Positions 17,551-26,594 are shown, numbered from the stretch's first letter. The stretch: DNA of 64,000 nucleotides from Hydrogenovibrio crunogenus (GCF_004786015.1 NZ_CP032096.1:2232001-2296000), one strand, 5' to 3'. The notes: generated from the sequence alone by a model not told the origin. Program-made: numbers and translations.

Positions 17551-19545
17551 ATGCTTTCAATTCGCACCTTTTTTGTGATTGCTTTGGTCACAATCATGAC
17601 GGTTTTTTACGGTGTCTTTTTTTATTATTTTGTTGATGACCAACAAAAAAAGACAGACCTGATTATTGAAAGTATTCGACATGACTTATCCGAAACCGCC
17701 TATGTGATTTCAAGCGAACTTAAAACGCCAAAAGCCATTCGAACGTTTAAATCGTTTTTACATCGTAAGGTTGCCAACAGTTCTCTGGTCTCTGCTTTAG
17801 CTGTGGGGTATGAAAACAAGATTGTTCTGACCACTGACCCATCCATTCGCTCATTACCGGCCGATCTTTCCATACAAAAAAAACTTATAGGTCTGAGCCC
17901 GAAAGAGCTGGTGGATCATCGCATATTTGAAACGGACATCCACTTCTTTATTCAGGATAAACCGGCTCATTTAAAGCTTTTTCTCTATGCTAACCACGCT
18001 TATATCCAAAAGTATTTTGCAGAAAGCCAATACAATTTCTTCATGTTTTTTGGCTTGGTGCCTTTTTTGATGCTTGTGCTATTGTGGCTGGTATTGAAGA
18101 GGTATGTGACTTCTCCTCTGGAAACGCTGCGCCAATACGCCTACTATCAATCAACCGTTCCAAGTAAATTTAAATTGCGTGAACTGGAATATATTCGCTC
18201 TTCCATGGTGCAAACGTTTGACCGTTTAGACAAAGAAAAAAATGAACTATATCGTCAGGCACGAACCGATAACCTGTCGGGACTGGCAAACCGTAATCAT
18301 TTGAATGAACGCATCAACTGGTTGATTTCAGAATACTCTCGCACGGGACAGGAGTTTGCCGTGCTGTTCATGGATCTGGATAACTTTAAAACCGTTAACG
18401 ATATGCTGGGCCATGAAGTGGGGGATAACTTATTAAAAAATGTCTCGACCATTATTCAGGAAGTGCTGCGTGATTATGACATCATCGCCCGTGTCGGTGG
18501 AGATGAGTTTGTGATCGTTTTGAACTACTACCAATCTAACTTTGAACTTACCCATGTCATTAATCGCATTCTGGATCGAATCAGTGAAGTGCACATGGTG
18601 GACTCACATCCTGTGAAAGTCTCTGCCAGTATTGGAGTTGTTTGTTTCCCGAAAGATGGTGACAACATCAGTGCCTTGATGAAAAATGCTGACATTGCGA
18701 TGTACGAGGCGAAAAATTCGGGTAAAAACCGTTTTAAATTCTTTACTGAGTCATTGCACAAACAGGTCATCGGTGAGATTCAGTTAGAACAGGATATGCA
18801 ACGAGCCCTGAAAAACGATGAGTTTGAGCTGTATTTCCAACCTAAAACCTGTGTGAAAGATGGAAGAATTGTCGGCGCGGAGGCATTGGTACGTTGGAAT
18901 GATCCCCAGAAAGGCTTGGTTCCACCGAATGATTTTATTCCCGCGGCGGAAAAAACAGGATTAATGGTGCCTTTAGGTGACTGGGTATTAAAAACAGCGA
19001 TTGAGCAGCAAGTTGCATGGAAAGAGCAGGGGCTGGCCGACCTACACATTTCCGTTAACCTATCCCCTGTTCAGCTGATTGATACGCTTTTTGATCGTAA
19101 ATTGCAGACACTTATCAATCAGTCAGGCATCAATCCTAGCCAACTCGATATCGAAATGACCGAATCGCAGTTTATGGAAAACACGGAACAAAACCTGAAC
19201 AGCCTTGCGGCGATGCGAGAACAAGGCATTACCATCTCATTGGATGATTTCGGAACCGGTTATTCATCCTTGGCTTATTTGAAAAAGTTCCCGATTGATA
19301 CGTTAAAAATTGATAAAACGTTTATCGATGATTACGCCACAGAATCCGGCGCCATTTTTATTGAGACCATTGTCAAAATCGCTCACACGTTGGATTTGCA
19401 TGTGGTCGCGGAAGGAATCGAACAAGAAGCACAACTGAATTACATCGCCCAGACAGGCTGCGAAACCTATCAAGGCTATTATTGTTCCGCCCCGCTTCCC
19501 GTTGCAGAATTTGAGGCCTTTCTTAAAAACCACCCCTCAACCTAA
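17551..19545 (+). CDS. Membrane GGDEF-EAL c-di-GMP enzyme
   Basis: A 664-residue protein with two membrane helices (about 5-27 and 165-186) that flank a periplasmic domain of about 135 residues. A short juxtamembrane linker, a GGDEF domain and an EAL domain follow. Both signatures are intact: RVGGDEFVIV for cyclase activity and GAEALVRW with DDFGTGYSS for phosphodiesterase activity. It could therefore make or break c-di-GMP. The start is one base after the stop of the binding lipoprotein, which probably docks on the periplasmic domain. Downstream genes are separated by about 100 bases, so the sensory unit is likely these two genes. Confidence 0.93.
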   Translation: MLSIRTFFVIALVTIMTVFYGVFFYYFVDDQQKKTDLIIESIRHDLSETAYVISSELKTPKAIRTFKSFLHRKVANSSLVSALAVGYENKIVLTTDPSIRSLPADLSIQKKLIGLSPKELVDHRIFETDIHFFIQDKPAHLKLFLYANHAYIQKYFAESQYNFFMFFGLVPFLMLVLLWLVLKRYVTSPLETLRQYAYYQSTVPSKFKLRELEYIRSSMVQTFDRLDKEKNELYRQARTDNLSGLANRNHLNERINWLISEYSRTGQEFAVLFMDLDNFKTVNDMLGHEVGDNLLKNVSTIIQEVLRDYDIIARVGGDEFVIVLNYYQSNFELTHVINRILDRISEVHMVDSHPVKVSASIGVVCFPKDGDNISALMKNADIAMYEAKNSGKNRFKFFTESLHKQVIGEIQLEQDMQRALKNDEFELYFQPKTCVKDGRIVGAEALVRWNDPQKGLVPPNDFIPAAEKTGLMVPLGDWVLKTAIEQQVAWKEQGLADLHISVNLSPVQLIDTLFDRKLQTLINQSGINPSQLDIEMTESQFMENTEQNLNSLAAMREQGITISLDDFGTGYSSLAYLKKFPIDTLKIDKTFIDDYATESGAIFIETIVKIAHTLDLHVVAEGIEQEAQLNYIAQTGCETYQGYYCSAPLPVAEFEAFLKNHPST

Positions 19546-19647
19546 ACAAGTGCGAAGACGTTATCCGTCCCGGAAAAGTTGACAGTCTCGACCACGCAAC
19601 ACACAATACCTTTAACTCAACACATCGATGAGACGGGAGAGCAACTT

Positions 19648-20241
19648 ATGTGGGATGAACGATACAGCGCGGACCACTATATCTATGGTACAGAGCCGAA
19701 TGAATTCTTACGGCAAAATGTGGAAACCCTCCCTCGCGGAGATGTATTATGCCTTGCTGAAGGCGAAGGTCGCAATGCCGTTTTTCTGGCCAAACAAGGA
19801 TACAGGGTTACCGCCGTTGATAATTCATTGGTCGGCATTGCCAAAGCTCGAAAACTGGCGCAATCGGAAAATGTCTCGATTCAGTTCATTCATGCCAATC
19901 TGGCTACGTTTAATCTTGGTGACAATCGTTGGGATGGCATCATCTCAATTTTCTGTCATTTACCGGAATCCATTCGCAAACCCTTGCATAACAACATTAC
20001 CACGGCATTAAAACCTGGCGGTATTTTTTTACTGGAAGCCTATACCCCAAAACAACTGGAACACGGAACAGGTGGCCCCAAAGACGCCAGTTTGATGATG
20101 TCGAAATCCTTACTGATGGAAGAACTCAACGGGATGTATTTCAAGCACCTTGCCGAACTGGAGCGCAACATTGAAGAAGGCACGCATCACTTTGGTGTTG
20201 GGGCGGTGGTGCAAGCCATTGCCGAAAAACTGAACGCTTAA
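19648..20241 (+). CDS. Class I SAM-dependent methyltransferase
   Basis: A 197-residue Rossmann methyltransferase. It has the SAM-binding motif I LCLAEGEGRNAVFLAKQG, the acidic end of strand 2 (VTAVDNS), and a GGIFLLEAYTP motif after ALKPG. The open frame extends to a TTG at 19579, but I start at the ATG at 19648 because GGGAGAG lies upstream and MWDERYS is the usual start of this family (TehB/UbiE-like small methyltransferases). The substrate cannot be inferred. It follows the GGDEF-EAL gene by about 100 bases and precedes an amino-acid symporter. Confidence 0.85.
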   Translation: MWDERYSADHYIYGTEPNEFLRQNVETLPRGDVLCLAEGEGRNAVFLAKQGYRVTAVDNSLVGIAKARKLAQSENVSIQFIHANLATFNLGDNRWDGIISIFCHLPESIRKPLHNNITTALKPGGIFLLEAYTPKQLEHGTGGPKDASLMMSKSLLMEELNGMYFKHLAELERNIEEGTHHFGVGAVVQAIAEKLNA

Positions 20242-20326
20242 GAATCGGAATAAGCCTGCCTGGTCATTTCAATCCGGTTCAATGACAGGTATCATATTGA
20301 CCCAATGTTAATCAGGGACGAAGCAC

Positions 20327-21682
20327 GTGATCAATGACTGGGTAAATGCATTTGTTGGGTTTATTTGGGGAGTTCCCATGCTGATTCTATTGGTCGGCGG
20401 CGGACTTTGGTTCACGTTTTATGCCCGCCTTCAACCCTTTCGCCACTTCCGCCACAGCATAGCCTTGCTCACTGGTCGTTACGATCGACGCTACGCACAA
20501 GGTGATTTAACGCATCGTCAAGCCTTATCCGCGGCCTTAGCCGGAACCCTGGGACTGGGAAACATTGCCGGTGTTGCCTTAGCCATCAGTGCGGGTGGGC
20601 CCGGGGCCATTTTCTGGATGTGGGTCACGGCGCTGGTCGGCGTATCCACCAAATATTACACCTGCTCGTTAGGGATTATGTATCGTGGCCATGACAGCTT
20701 AGGCCAGTTACAAGGTGGACCGATGTACATCGTTCAGGAAGGCTTAGGGAAAAAATGGCAGGCACTGGCCATGTTATTTGCCATCGCTGGGCTGTTCGGC
20801 ACCTTCCCGTCCTTTCAAGTCAACCAGTTGGTTGAAGTCATGCGCACTCAAACCCTCACGGCGGACTGGGTCAGCCAAATTCCTTTTTTTAATTGGGCGT
20901 TTGGCATTGCTTTAGCGTTGCTGGTCGGTTCCGTCATTTGGGGTGGGTTACAACGCGTCGCCCATTTATCCGTCGCGCTGGTGCCCTCGATGGTCATCGG
21001 TTATTTACTCATTACCGTTTGGATACTGGGACAACATGCCAGCGACATTCCCCATTACTTTCAACTCATTTTCACCGAAGCCTGGCAACCCAGCGCCCTC
21101 ACAGGCGGGTTATTAGGGGTCATTATTATAGGAGTGAGCCGTGGTGCTTTTTCAAATGAAGCGGGCATCGGTACCGAAGTGATGGCACACAGCGCGGCCA
21201 AAACCAATGAACCGATTCGTGAAGGTCTGGTTGCCAGCCTGGGGCCGGTGATTGATACCTTGATTGTTTGCAGCTGTACGGCACTTATTATCATCGCCAG
21301 TGATGTTTGGCAACATGCCGATGGCATTCAAGGGGTACAGATGACAATGCTGGCTTTTAGTCAGGAACTAGGACTCTTCGGTGAAATCTTTTTAGCATTA
21401 ATGGTGTTAGTATTAAGCTTAACCACCATTTTCACGTTTTGGTATTACGGTAGTAAATGTTTCAGTTTCTTGCTGGGAGCCGAATATGCCGACTTTTACA
21501 AATACCTGTATTTGGCAATGATCGTAATAGGCGCGGTGATGTCGATGGAAGTGATCTTCAATTTTATGATTGGCATGTATGGTTTGATGGCCATTCCAAC
21601 CATGGTGGCCACTTTATTATTGGCTCCGAAAGTCAATGCGGCAGCCAAAATCTACTTTTCAGAGCTGGCAAAAAAACCATAA
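20327..21682 (+). CDS. Sodium:alanine symporter (AGCS family)
   Basis: A 451-residue integral membrane protein of the alanine/glycine:cation symporter family, with about ten membrane helices. Family blocks are clear: ALSAALAGTLGLGNIAGVALAIS with GGPGAIFWMW, and the SRGAFSNEAGIGTEVMAHSAAKT motif. It takes up alanine or glycine with Na+, which fits a marine or haloalkaline lifestyle. The start is a GTG preceded by CAGGGACG. It ends in a terminator containing the iterated palindrome. Confidence 0.94.
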   Translation: MINDWVNAFVGFIWGVPMLILLVGGGLWFTFYARLQPFRHFRHSIALLTGRYDRRYAQGDLTHRQALSAALAGTLGLGNIAGVALAISAGGPGAIFWMWVTALVGVSTKYYTCSLGIMYRGHDSLGQLQGGPMYIVQEGLGKKWQALAMLFAIAGLFGTFPSFQVNQLVEVMRTQTLTADWVSQIPFFNWAFGIALALLVGSVIWGGLQRVAHLSVALVPSMVIGYLLITVWILGQHASDIPHYFQLIFTEAWQPSALTGGLLGVIIIGVSRGAFSNEAGIGTEVMAHSAAKTNEPIREGLVASLGPVIDTLIVCSCTALIIIASDVWQHADGIQGVQMTMLAFSQELGLFGEIFLALMVLVLSLTTIFTFWYYGSKCFSFLLGAEYADFYKYLYLAMIVIGAVMSMEVIFNFMIGMYGLMAIPTMVATLLLAPKVNAAAKIYFSELAKKP

Positions 21683-21706
21683 ACCGCCAGGCCTGGGCAG
21701 TTTTTA
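21679..21706. terminator. Terminator between the symporter and sdhE, CCAGGCCTGG core
   Basis: A slightly imperfect hairpin, AAACCGCCAGG against CCTGGGCAGTTT with a bulge, followed by T5. The decamer core is at 21687-21696. It lies between convergent genes. Confidence 0.75.
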
Positions 21707-21722
21707 CGGGAGAGACCGACAT

Positions 21723-21986
21723 TTAAGCTCTCTTCAGATATGTCTGCCGAATGCGTTCAATTAAGGTTTGGTATTGGTGTGGCGCTTCCGCAGGCGTCAT
21801 TAACCAATGAAATAAATCCTGATCATTTTCCGCCACCAACGTTGATAACTCACGCAATGCTTCAGGGTCAGGGTTTTCAGCCAAAAGATCTATGTAGGCC
21901 TGCAGTAAAAGCTCCGTTTCTGAATTTCCACGTCGACAATTGAGGCGAATGGCTTTTATTTGCGTTGATAAGCTCAAATGGTTCAT
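21723..21986 (-). CDS. sdhE: FAD assembly factor SdhE
   Basis: An 87-residue helical protein of the SdhE/Sdh5 family that helps attach FAD covalently to SdhA. It has the conserved RRG near the start (NCRRGNSETELLL) and the END-x-DLFHWLM block. The first base of its ATG is the last base of the sdhB stop (TGATG), so it is translationally coupled as the last gene of sdhCDABE. Confidence 0.88.
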   Translation of the reverse strand: MNHLSLSTQIKAIRLNCRRGNSETELLLQAYIDLLAENPDPEALRELSTLVAENDQDLFHWLMTPAEAPHQYQTLIERIRQTYLKRA

Positions 21987-22702
21987 CAGTCTATTTGCTT
22001 TTTCAACATCAAGGATTTTAATTCATTAATGGCCTGACTCGGGTTGAGTCCTTTCGGACAACTCGCGGTACAGTTTTGAATATTTCGACAACGAAACGTT
22101 TTAAAGGGGTCATCCAGTTCGGCCAGGCGGTCGCGAGTGGTAATGTCTCGGCTGTCGACCACAAACCGTTGCGCCGCCAAAAGTGCAGCGGGACCATGAA
22201 ACTTATCCGGATTCCACCAAAACGATGGACAGCTGGTTGAACAACAGCCACATAAAATACATTCATAACTGCCATCTAATTTTTCACGCTCTTCCGGTGT
22301 TTGCAGCAACTCATGGTCTAAATCAATCGAGACACCGTCTGGCACAGGTTTTAAAAACGGGTCCACCGCATGGTAATGTTCATAGAACTGCGCCATATCA
22401 ATCACCAGATCTCGAATCACCGGCAGCCCTGGTAGTGGACGAATCTTGATGGGCTGCTTCAGCTCTGACACACGGGTAATGCAACTGAGTTTATTTTCAC
22501 CATTGACATTCATGCCATCCGATCCGCAAACGCCCTCTTTACAAGAACTCCGAAACGTCAGGCCTGGATCTTGTTCTCGTAACTTTTCCAATGCTTCCAA
22601 CAGCATCATATCGTGACTGATCAGTGCATCGTCCAATTCATAATCTTGTAGATATGGTTCGGCGTCTATTTCAGGGTTGTAACGATAAATGGAAAACAAC
22701 AT
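21986..22702 (-). CDS. sdhB: Succinate dehydrogenase iron-sulfur subunit
   Basis: A 238-residue SdhB. The N-terminal ferredoxin domain binds [2Fe-2S] through SSCKEGVCGSDGMNVNG...LSC. The C-terminal domain has CILCGCCSTSCP for [4Fe-4S] and the CRNIQNCTASCPKG block for [3Fe-4S]. I start at 22702, where CGGAGAGAAG precedes the ATG; the longer frame to 22744 would overlap sdhA. It passes electrons from SdhA to quinone in the TCA cycle and respiratory chain. Confidence 0.96.
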   Translation of the reverse strand: MLFSIYRYNPEIDAEPYLQDYELDDALISHDMMLLEALEKLREQDPGLTFRSSCKEGVCGSDGMNVNGENKLSCITRVSELKQPIKIRPLPGLPVIRDLVIDMAQFYEHYHAVDPFLKPVPDGVSIDLDHELLQTPEEREKLDGSYECILCGCCSTSCPSFWWNPDKFHGPAALLAAQRFVVDSRDITTRDRLAELDDPFKTFRCRNIQNCTASCPKGLNPSQAINELKSLMLKKQID

Positions 22703-22718
22703 CTTCTCTCTCCGACGA

Positions 22719-24509
22719 CTAATATACACGCGCCTTGGGTTCAAACCCTGGCACAGTTAACGGCGTTAAGCAAACCGGTTTATAACGTAGCTGGTGGTTT
22801 TGTTGAAAGTACAAACTGTGTTGTAACCAGTTTTCATCATCACGTTGCGGAAAATCAACTCTGGAATGAGCACCACGACTTTCCTGCCGTTCAATGGCCG
22901 AATGCACCGTGGCATATGCGAGCGTCATCAGGTTTTCCAATTCAAACGCTTCCAGCCGCTCTAAGTTGAATGCATGACTATGGTCTTGTAAAACCGCCTG
23001 ATCAATTCGTTTTTGAATTGGTTCCAGCTGTTCAATCAAGGTCGACATCGTTTCCTGATTTCGGAAGACGCCACAACCTTCTTGCATCACCGTTTGTAAA
23101 TCACGTTTAATTTGGGCGGTTGATTCGGTTTGAGCGTTAACATCGGGCTTGGCTTCCCATTTATTCAAACGTGCTTCCACGGATGATAACTCCAAAGCTT
23201 TATCAAAAAAACTGGCCGGCTTTTGTAGCTTGAGAATGCGTTCAATTTCACTGGCCGCCGCGCGACCGAACACCACGATATCCAATAAGGAGTTCCCACC
23301 CAACCGGTTTGCCCCATGCACCGACACACACGCGCACTCGCCTACGGCATACAAACCAGGCACAGTAACAGATTGACCACTCTCATCCAGCGTCACCACC
23401 TGACCGTTAAAATTGGTGGGAATACCGCCCATCATATAGTGCGCCGTGGGATAGACCGGAATCGGATCGGAACACATATCCAGCCCCATAAAGGTCAGGC
23501 CGATTTCTCGAATACCGGGTAACCGTTTTTTAATGACGTCAGCATCCAGATGGGTTAAATCGAGTAGCACATGATCTTTATTCGGTCCACAGCCACGACC
23601 TTCTTTCACCTCGATGGCAATCGCACGAGACACCACATCTCGGGATGCCAAGTCTTTCACATGCGGGGCATAATTCACCATAAAGGCTTCACCGTTGCCA
23701 TTACGCAATACCCCACCCTCACCTCTTGCGGCTTCTGACAACAACATGCCTTTATTCGCGACGCCAGTAGGATGAAACTGCCAAAACTCCATATCCTGCA
23801 AAGGCAATCCAGCTCGTAACACCATTGCCAAACCATCGCCGGTATTAATCTTGGCATTGGTATTGGTTTTAAACAACTGACAGGCTCCGCCTGTGGCCAT
23901 CATCACAGCATGAGCTCGCAACAATTGATATTGCCCAGTTTGAATATTCATCACCACCATACCACCGATATGACCCAGTTCGTCTTTGACCAAGTCAATG
24001 GCGAAGTATTCATCGAAAAAAGTTGTGCCGGCTTGGATATTCTGTTGATAGAGCGTTTGTAGAATGGCATGCCCGGTACGATCGGCCGCGGCACAGGTTC
24101 TTGTGGCTTGGCTTTCGCCAAAATTTTGACTTTGCCCGCCAAACGGGCGTTGATAAATTTTGCCTTGTTCGGTTCGAGAAAAAGGGACGCCAAAATGCTC
24201 TAGCTCTCGCACGATTTCGGAAGCTTCTCGACACATGAATTCAATCGCATCCTGATCCCCAAGATAGTCGCTGCCCTTGATGGTGTCATACATATGCCAA
24301 TGCCAGTTGTCTTCGGTTAAGTTCCCTAACGCAGCATTAATGCCACCTTGCGCCGCCACCGTATGGGAACGCGTTGGAAACACTTTGGACACCACGGCCA
24401 CTCGCTGATCGGACTTCGCCAATTGCAATGCAGCCCTTAAACCTGCACCGCCCGCACCAATGATAATGGCGTCAAAATGAAAGGTATCCACACTGTCTAA
24501 TGAAACCAT
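22719..24509 (-). CDS. sdhA: Succinate dehydrogenase flavoprotein subunit
   Basis: A 596-residue SdhA. It has the FAD-binding AIIIGAGGAGLRAALQLA, the covalent-FAD His in FPTRSHTVAAQGG, and the succinate-site block HPTGV...SEAARGEGG, followed by the catalytic Arg region around SRAIAIEVKEGRG and HGANRLGGNSLLD. It is standard length. It is the third gene of sdhCDABE and 16 bases separate it from sdhB. It oxidises succinate to fumarate on the cytoplasmic face of the inner membrane. Confidence 0.97.
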   Translation of the reverse strand: MVSLDSVDTFHFDAIIIGAGGAGLRAALQLAKSDQRVAVVSKVFPTRSHTVAAQGGINAALGNLTEDNWHWHMYDTIKGSDYLGDQDAIEFMCREASEIVRELEHFGVPFSRTEQGKIYQRPFGGQSQNFGESQATRTCAAADRTGHAILQTLYQQNIQAGTTFFDEYFAIDLVKDELGHIGGMVVMNIQTGQYQLLRAHAVMMATGGACQLFKTNTNAKINTGDGLAMVLRAGLPLQDMEFWQFHPTGVANKGMLLSEAARGEGGVLRNGNGEAFMVNYAPHVKDLASRDVVSRAIAIEVKEGRGCGPNKDHVLLDLTHLDADVIKKRLPGIREIGLTFMGLDMCSDPIPVYPTAHYMMGGIPTNFNGQVVTLDESGQSVTVPGLYAVGECACVSVHGANRLGGNSLLDIVVFGRAAASEIERILKLQKPASFFDKALELSSVEARLNKWEAKPDVNAQTESTAQIKRDLQTVMQEGCGVFRNQETMSTLIEQLEPIQKRIDQAVLQDHSHAFNLERLEAFELENLMTLAYATVHSAIERQESRGAHSRVDFPQRDDENWLQHSLYFQQNHQLRYKPVCLTPLTVPGFEPKARVY

Positions 24510-24542
24510 GTATTACACACTCGCTTAATTTGACTAAAAAAA

Positions 24543-24878
24543 TTAACGCGTCAGTTGCAGGGCGAGGTAAATCAGCTCTGCACTCACCCAGAGCAGACCA
24601 CCCCCCAACACAACCAACCCCATCACATTAAAACGTCGGGGCAGATAATCCAGCAAAACATCACGCAGGCCGACCCAGCTATGCACGATTAACAAACCTA
24701 ACGCAATGAACGTCGGCACCCAAAATTCAGGCTGTAACAAATGCGCTTGAAATAACTCATACCGATCAAAAGATCGATCACTTAGGTACCACACACTGAA
24801 CGGAATATATAACAACAAATAATAGGCACTGATACGTTGCCAAGTGTGTGCTCTCAAACCGGACAAAAAATACGTCAT
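24543..24878 (-). CDS. sdhD: Succinate dehydrogenase membrane anchor SdhD
   Basis: A 111-residue protein with three membrane helices. It opens with GLRAHTWQRISA, the usual SdhD entry to helix 1, and carries VHSWVGLRDVLLDY, which contributes the heme b/quinone region. The start at 24878 overlaps the sdhC stop as ATGA, so it is coupled to sdhC. A longer frame to 24902 would run into sdhC and is not needed. Confidence 0.92.
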   Translation of the reverse strand: MTYFLSGLRAHTWQRISAYYLLLYIPFSVWYLSDRSFDRYELFQAHLLQPEFWVPTFIALGLLIVHSWVGLRDVLLDYLPRRFNVMGLVVLGGGLLWVSAELIYLALQLTR

Positions 24879-25270
24879 AGCCAAATCTCCCACAATAACC
24901 ACAGGGATCCGATCACAAAAATCAAAAGCAGAACCTGAGCGGATAATCGACTTCTTTCCAGCTGTGACAATAAACCGCCCAGATCATGTTCCATGGCCAG
25001 GTGTCGCAGTCCACTCAACCAATGAAACCACAAACTCAGCCCGCCAAGCGTCAACACCAACTGCCCAATCGGGTGCGTTAATATTTGAAGATTTTCAGCA
25101 TAGGCGTCAGGCTGCAGAATCATGCCATGTAACCAAATCAAACCAATCCCTAAAGAAAGCACCAACAACACACCGGTGATGCGATGCAAAATGGAAAGAA
25201 TGGCATTGAGAGGAAAATGAAACTTGAACAGATTCAAATAAACGGGTCTGTTGTCATGCCGTGGGTACAT
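24875..25270 (-). CDS. sdhC: Succinate dehydrogenase cytochrome b556 subunit SdhC
   Basis: A 131-residue three-helix membrane anchor. It has the conserved ILSILHRITGV before helix 1 (Ser and Arg line the quinone site) and SGLRHLAMEHD with the heme-ligand His. The ribosome site GGGAGGAT is strong. It is the first gene of the operon. The 511-base spacer upstream holds the start of this operon and the divergent formate/nitrite-channel leader. Confidence 0.94.
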   Translation of the reverse strand: MYPRHDNRPVYLNLFKFHFPLNAILSILHRITGVLLVLSLGIGLIWLHGMILQPDAYAENLQILTHPIGQLVLTLGGLSLWFHWLSGLRHLAMEHDLGGLLSQLERSRLSAQVLLLIFVIGSLWLLWEIWL

Positions 25271-25448
25271 TATGATCCTCCCATTCAGGGGCAGTTTACG
25301 TTTGGTTTCGACATTCTATTGAACTGAAAAACAGGCGTTTTTCTAAGCCTGAGTATACTCTTTCCAACTAGGCAGGCAAATAAAATTTACCTAGTGCCAT
25401 ATTATAAAAATTAACCCTCTGTTTCTGTCCAACTGACCTTATAAATGG

Positions 25449-25458
25449 CCAGGCCTGG
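25449..25458. repeat. CCAGGCCTGG palindrome (divergent spacer)
   Basis: A perfect copy between divergent genes, where no terminator is expected. Confidence 0.9.
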
Positions 25459-25478
25459 TCCTTTTTAACATCATAAGC

Positions 25479-25509
25479 TTGGTGCAACAACATCATTATT
25501 GGTGCAAAA
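25479..25509 (+). promoter_or_regulatory. Direct repeats TTGGTGCAA, possible activator half-sites
   Basis: TTGGTGCAA occurs at 25479 and again at 25499, exactly 20 bases apart. GGTGCA is the half-site of NtrC operators (TGCACC-N5-GGTGCA), but the complementary half is missing from both copies, so this is only suggestive. Confidence 0.35.
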
Positions 25510-25568
25510 AATTGCCTTTATTGATAAGTAAAAATGTTTAGCCCCTTTATTTAAAGGGTTCAAAATCA

Positions 25569-25585
25569 TTGGCACACTTCTTTCT
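25569..25585 (+). promoter_or_regulatory. Sigma54-like promoter element
   Basis: TTGGCACACTTCTTTCT matches the -24 block TGGCAC and has correct GG-N10 spacing. The -12 dinucleotide is TC rather than GC. It lies about 37 bases before the terminator hairpin and about 200 before the channel gene. Confidence 0.35.
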
Positions 25586-25621
25586 TAATTGTATTTAAAT
25601 TGATTTAAGAGTGATGACGCT

Positions 25622-25673
25622 CACAACAAACGGACTATTCCTCAGTAGTCCGTTTGTTGTGGGCTTTTTTTTT
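25622..25673 (+). terminator. Strong intrinsic terminator in the leader of the formate/nitrite channel
   Basis: A perfect 16-bp stem (25622-25637 with 25646-25661), an eight-base loop and then T9. It lies about 110 bases upstream of the channel start codon, with no gene upstream on this strand. It could be an attenuator or the end of a small RNA. Confidence 0.85.
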
Positions 25674-25707
25674 GCCTTCTCCCTGAAGACTCTAAATGAA
25701 TTTTCGG

Positions 25708-25750
25708 TTTGGCAAACGTAGGAAAACGGCTTCCTAATCAACTTGCCAAA
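25708..25750 (+). promoter_or_regulatory. Nested leader hairpin before the formate/nitrite channel
   Basis: TTTGGCAA (25708) pairs with TTGCCAAA (25743), and inside it AGGAA pairs with TTCCT. It follows the terminator and could be part of an antitermination or processing structure. Confidence 0.4.
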
Positions 25751-25781
25751 GTGTTATACGTTTATTTGAAGGAATAACAAA

Positions 25782-26594
25782 ATGTCTTATTTAGAACCGA
25801 ATGAGTTTGTTACCAAGATGGTCGATTCCGGTGAATCTAAAATCTATATGTCGACCAAAGATACCGTCATACGAGCATTCATGGCTGGTGCCGTGCTAGG
25901 CCTTGCTGCCATTTTCGCGATCACTGTTGCAACCAAAACAGGCTCTCCATTATTAGGAGCTATTCTATTCCCGGTTGGATTCATTATGCTGTATCTAATG
26001 AAGTTTGACCTGTTAACCGGTGTTTTCATGTTAGTGCCATTGGCGATTTTAGATAAAAGACCCGGCGCCACCATGAATCAGCTGCTGCGGAATTGGAGTT
26101 TGGTATTCATAGGAAACCTCATGGGGGCCTTGACCGTTGCCTTTATCATGTCCTTTGTTCTGACCTTTGGGTACAGTATTGATGGCGGTGCCATTGCCGA
26201 AAAAGTCGGACATATTGGTGAAGCCAGAACGCTCGGTTATAAAGAACACGGGTTGGAAGGTTGGCTAACCATCTTTATGCGTGGCATGTTATGTAACTGG
26301 ATGGTTTCGATGGGTGTGGTCGGTGCGATGATCTCAACATCAGCAACCGGTAAAATCTTGTCAATGTGGATGCCTGTCATGCTCTTCTTTTTCATGGGAT
26401 TTGAGCATTCAATTGTAAACATGTTCCTATTCCCATTCTCAATGATTATGGGGGGTGGATTCACCGTAACGGATTACCTACTTTGGAATGAACTTCCAAC
26501 GGCGTTAGGAAACTTGGTAGGCGGTATTTTATTTGTCGCTCTTCCGCTTTACTACACGCATGTTAAAACCAGTCCAGAACGTAAAATCGGTTAA
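25782..26594 (+). CDS. Formate/nitrite transporter family channel
   Basis: A 270-residue FNT-family protein with about six membrane helices, consistent with pentameric FocA/NirC-type channels for small monovalent anions. The conserved LMKFDLLTGVF loop and the GMLCNWMVSMGV and GFEHSIVNMF segments (with the central His) are present. An AAGGAATAAC ribosome site precedes the ATG. The following gene is a PP2C-kinase fusion of a type often found in nitrate-assimilation clusters, which favours nitrite over formate as substrate. That is inference. Expression is probably controlled through its structured leader. Confidence 0.9.
   Translation: MSYLEPNEFVTKMVDSGESKIYMSTKDTVIRAFMAGAVLGLAAIFAITVATKTGSPLLGAILFPVGFIMLYLMKFDLLTGVFMLVPLAILDKRPGATMNQLLRNWSLVFIGNLMGALTVAFIMSFVLTFGYSIDGGAIAEKVGHIGEARTLGYKEHGLEGWLTIFMRGMLCNWMVSMGVVGAMISTSATGKILSMWMPVMLFFFMGFEHSIVNMFLFPFSMIMGGGFTVTDYLLWNELPTALGNLVGGILFVALPLYYTHVKTSPERKIG

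Larger units (their letters stand above)
25271..25781. other. 511-base divergent spacer between sdhC and the formate/nitrite channel
   Basis: No convincing gene lies here. The spacer contains a CCAGGCCTGG palindrome (25449-25458), two direct GGTGCAA repeats 20 bases apart, a short palindrome CCCTTTATTTAAAGGG (25543-25558), a sigma54-like element, a strong intrinsic terminator and a second nested hairpin before the start codon. These are listed separately. A clear sdh promoter was not identified. Confidence 0.7.

Noticed and set aside
19579..19647. Extra 23-residue N-terminus of the methyltransferase from a TTG
   Set aside because: The ATG at 19648 has GGGAGAG upstream and gives the usual family start.
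25479..25509. A full NtrC operator upstream of the formate/nitrite channel
   Set aside because: Only same-direction half-sites are present. The dyad partner TGCACC is missing, so it is kept only as a low-confidence repeat.
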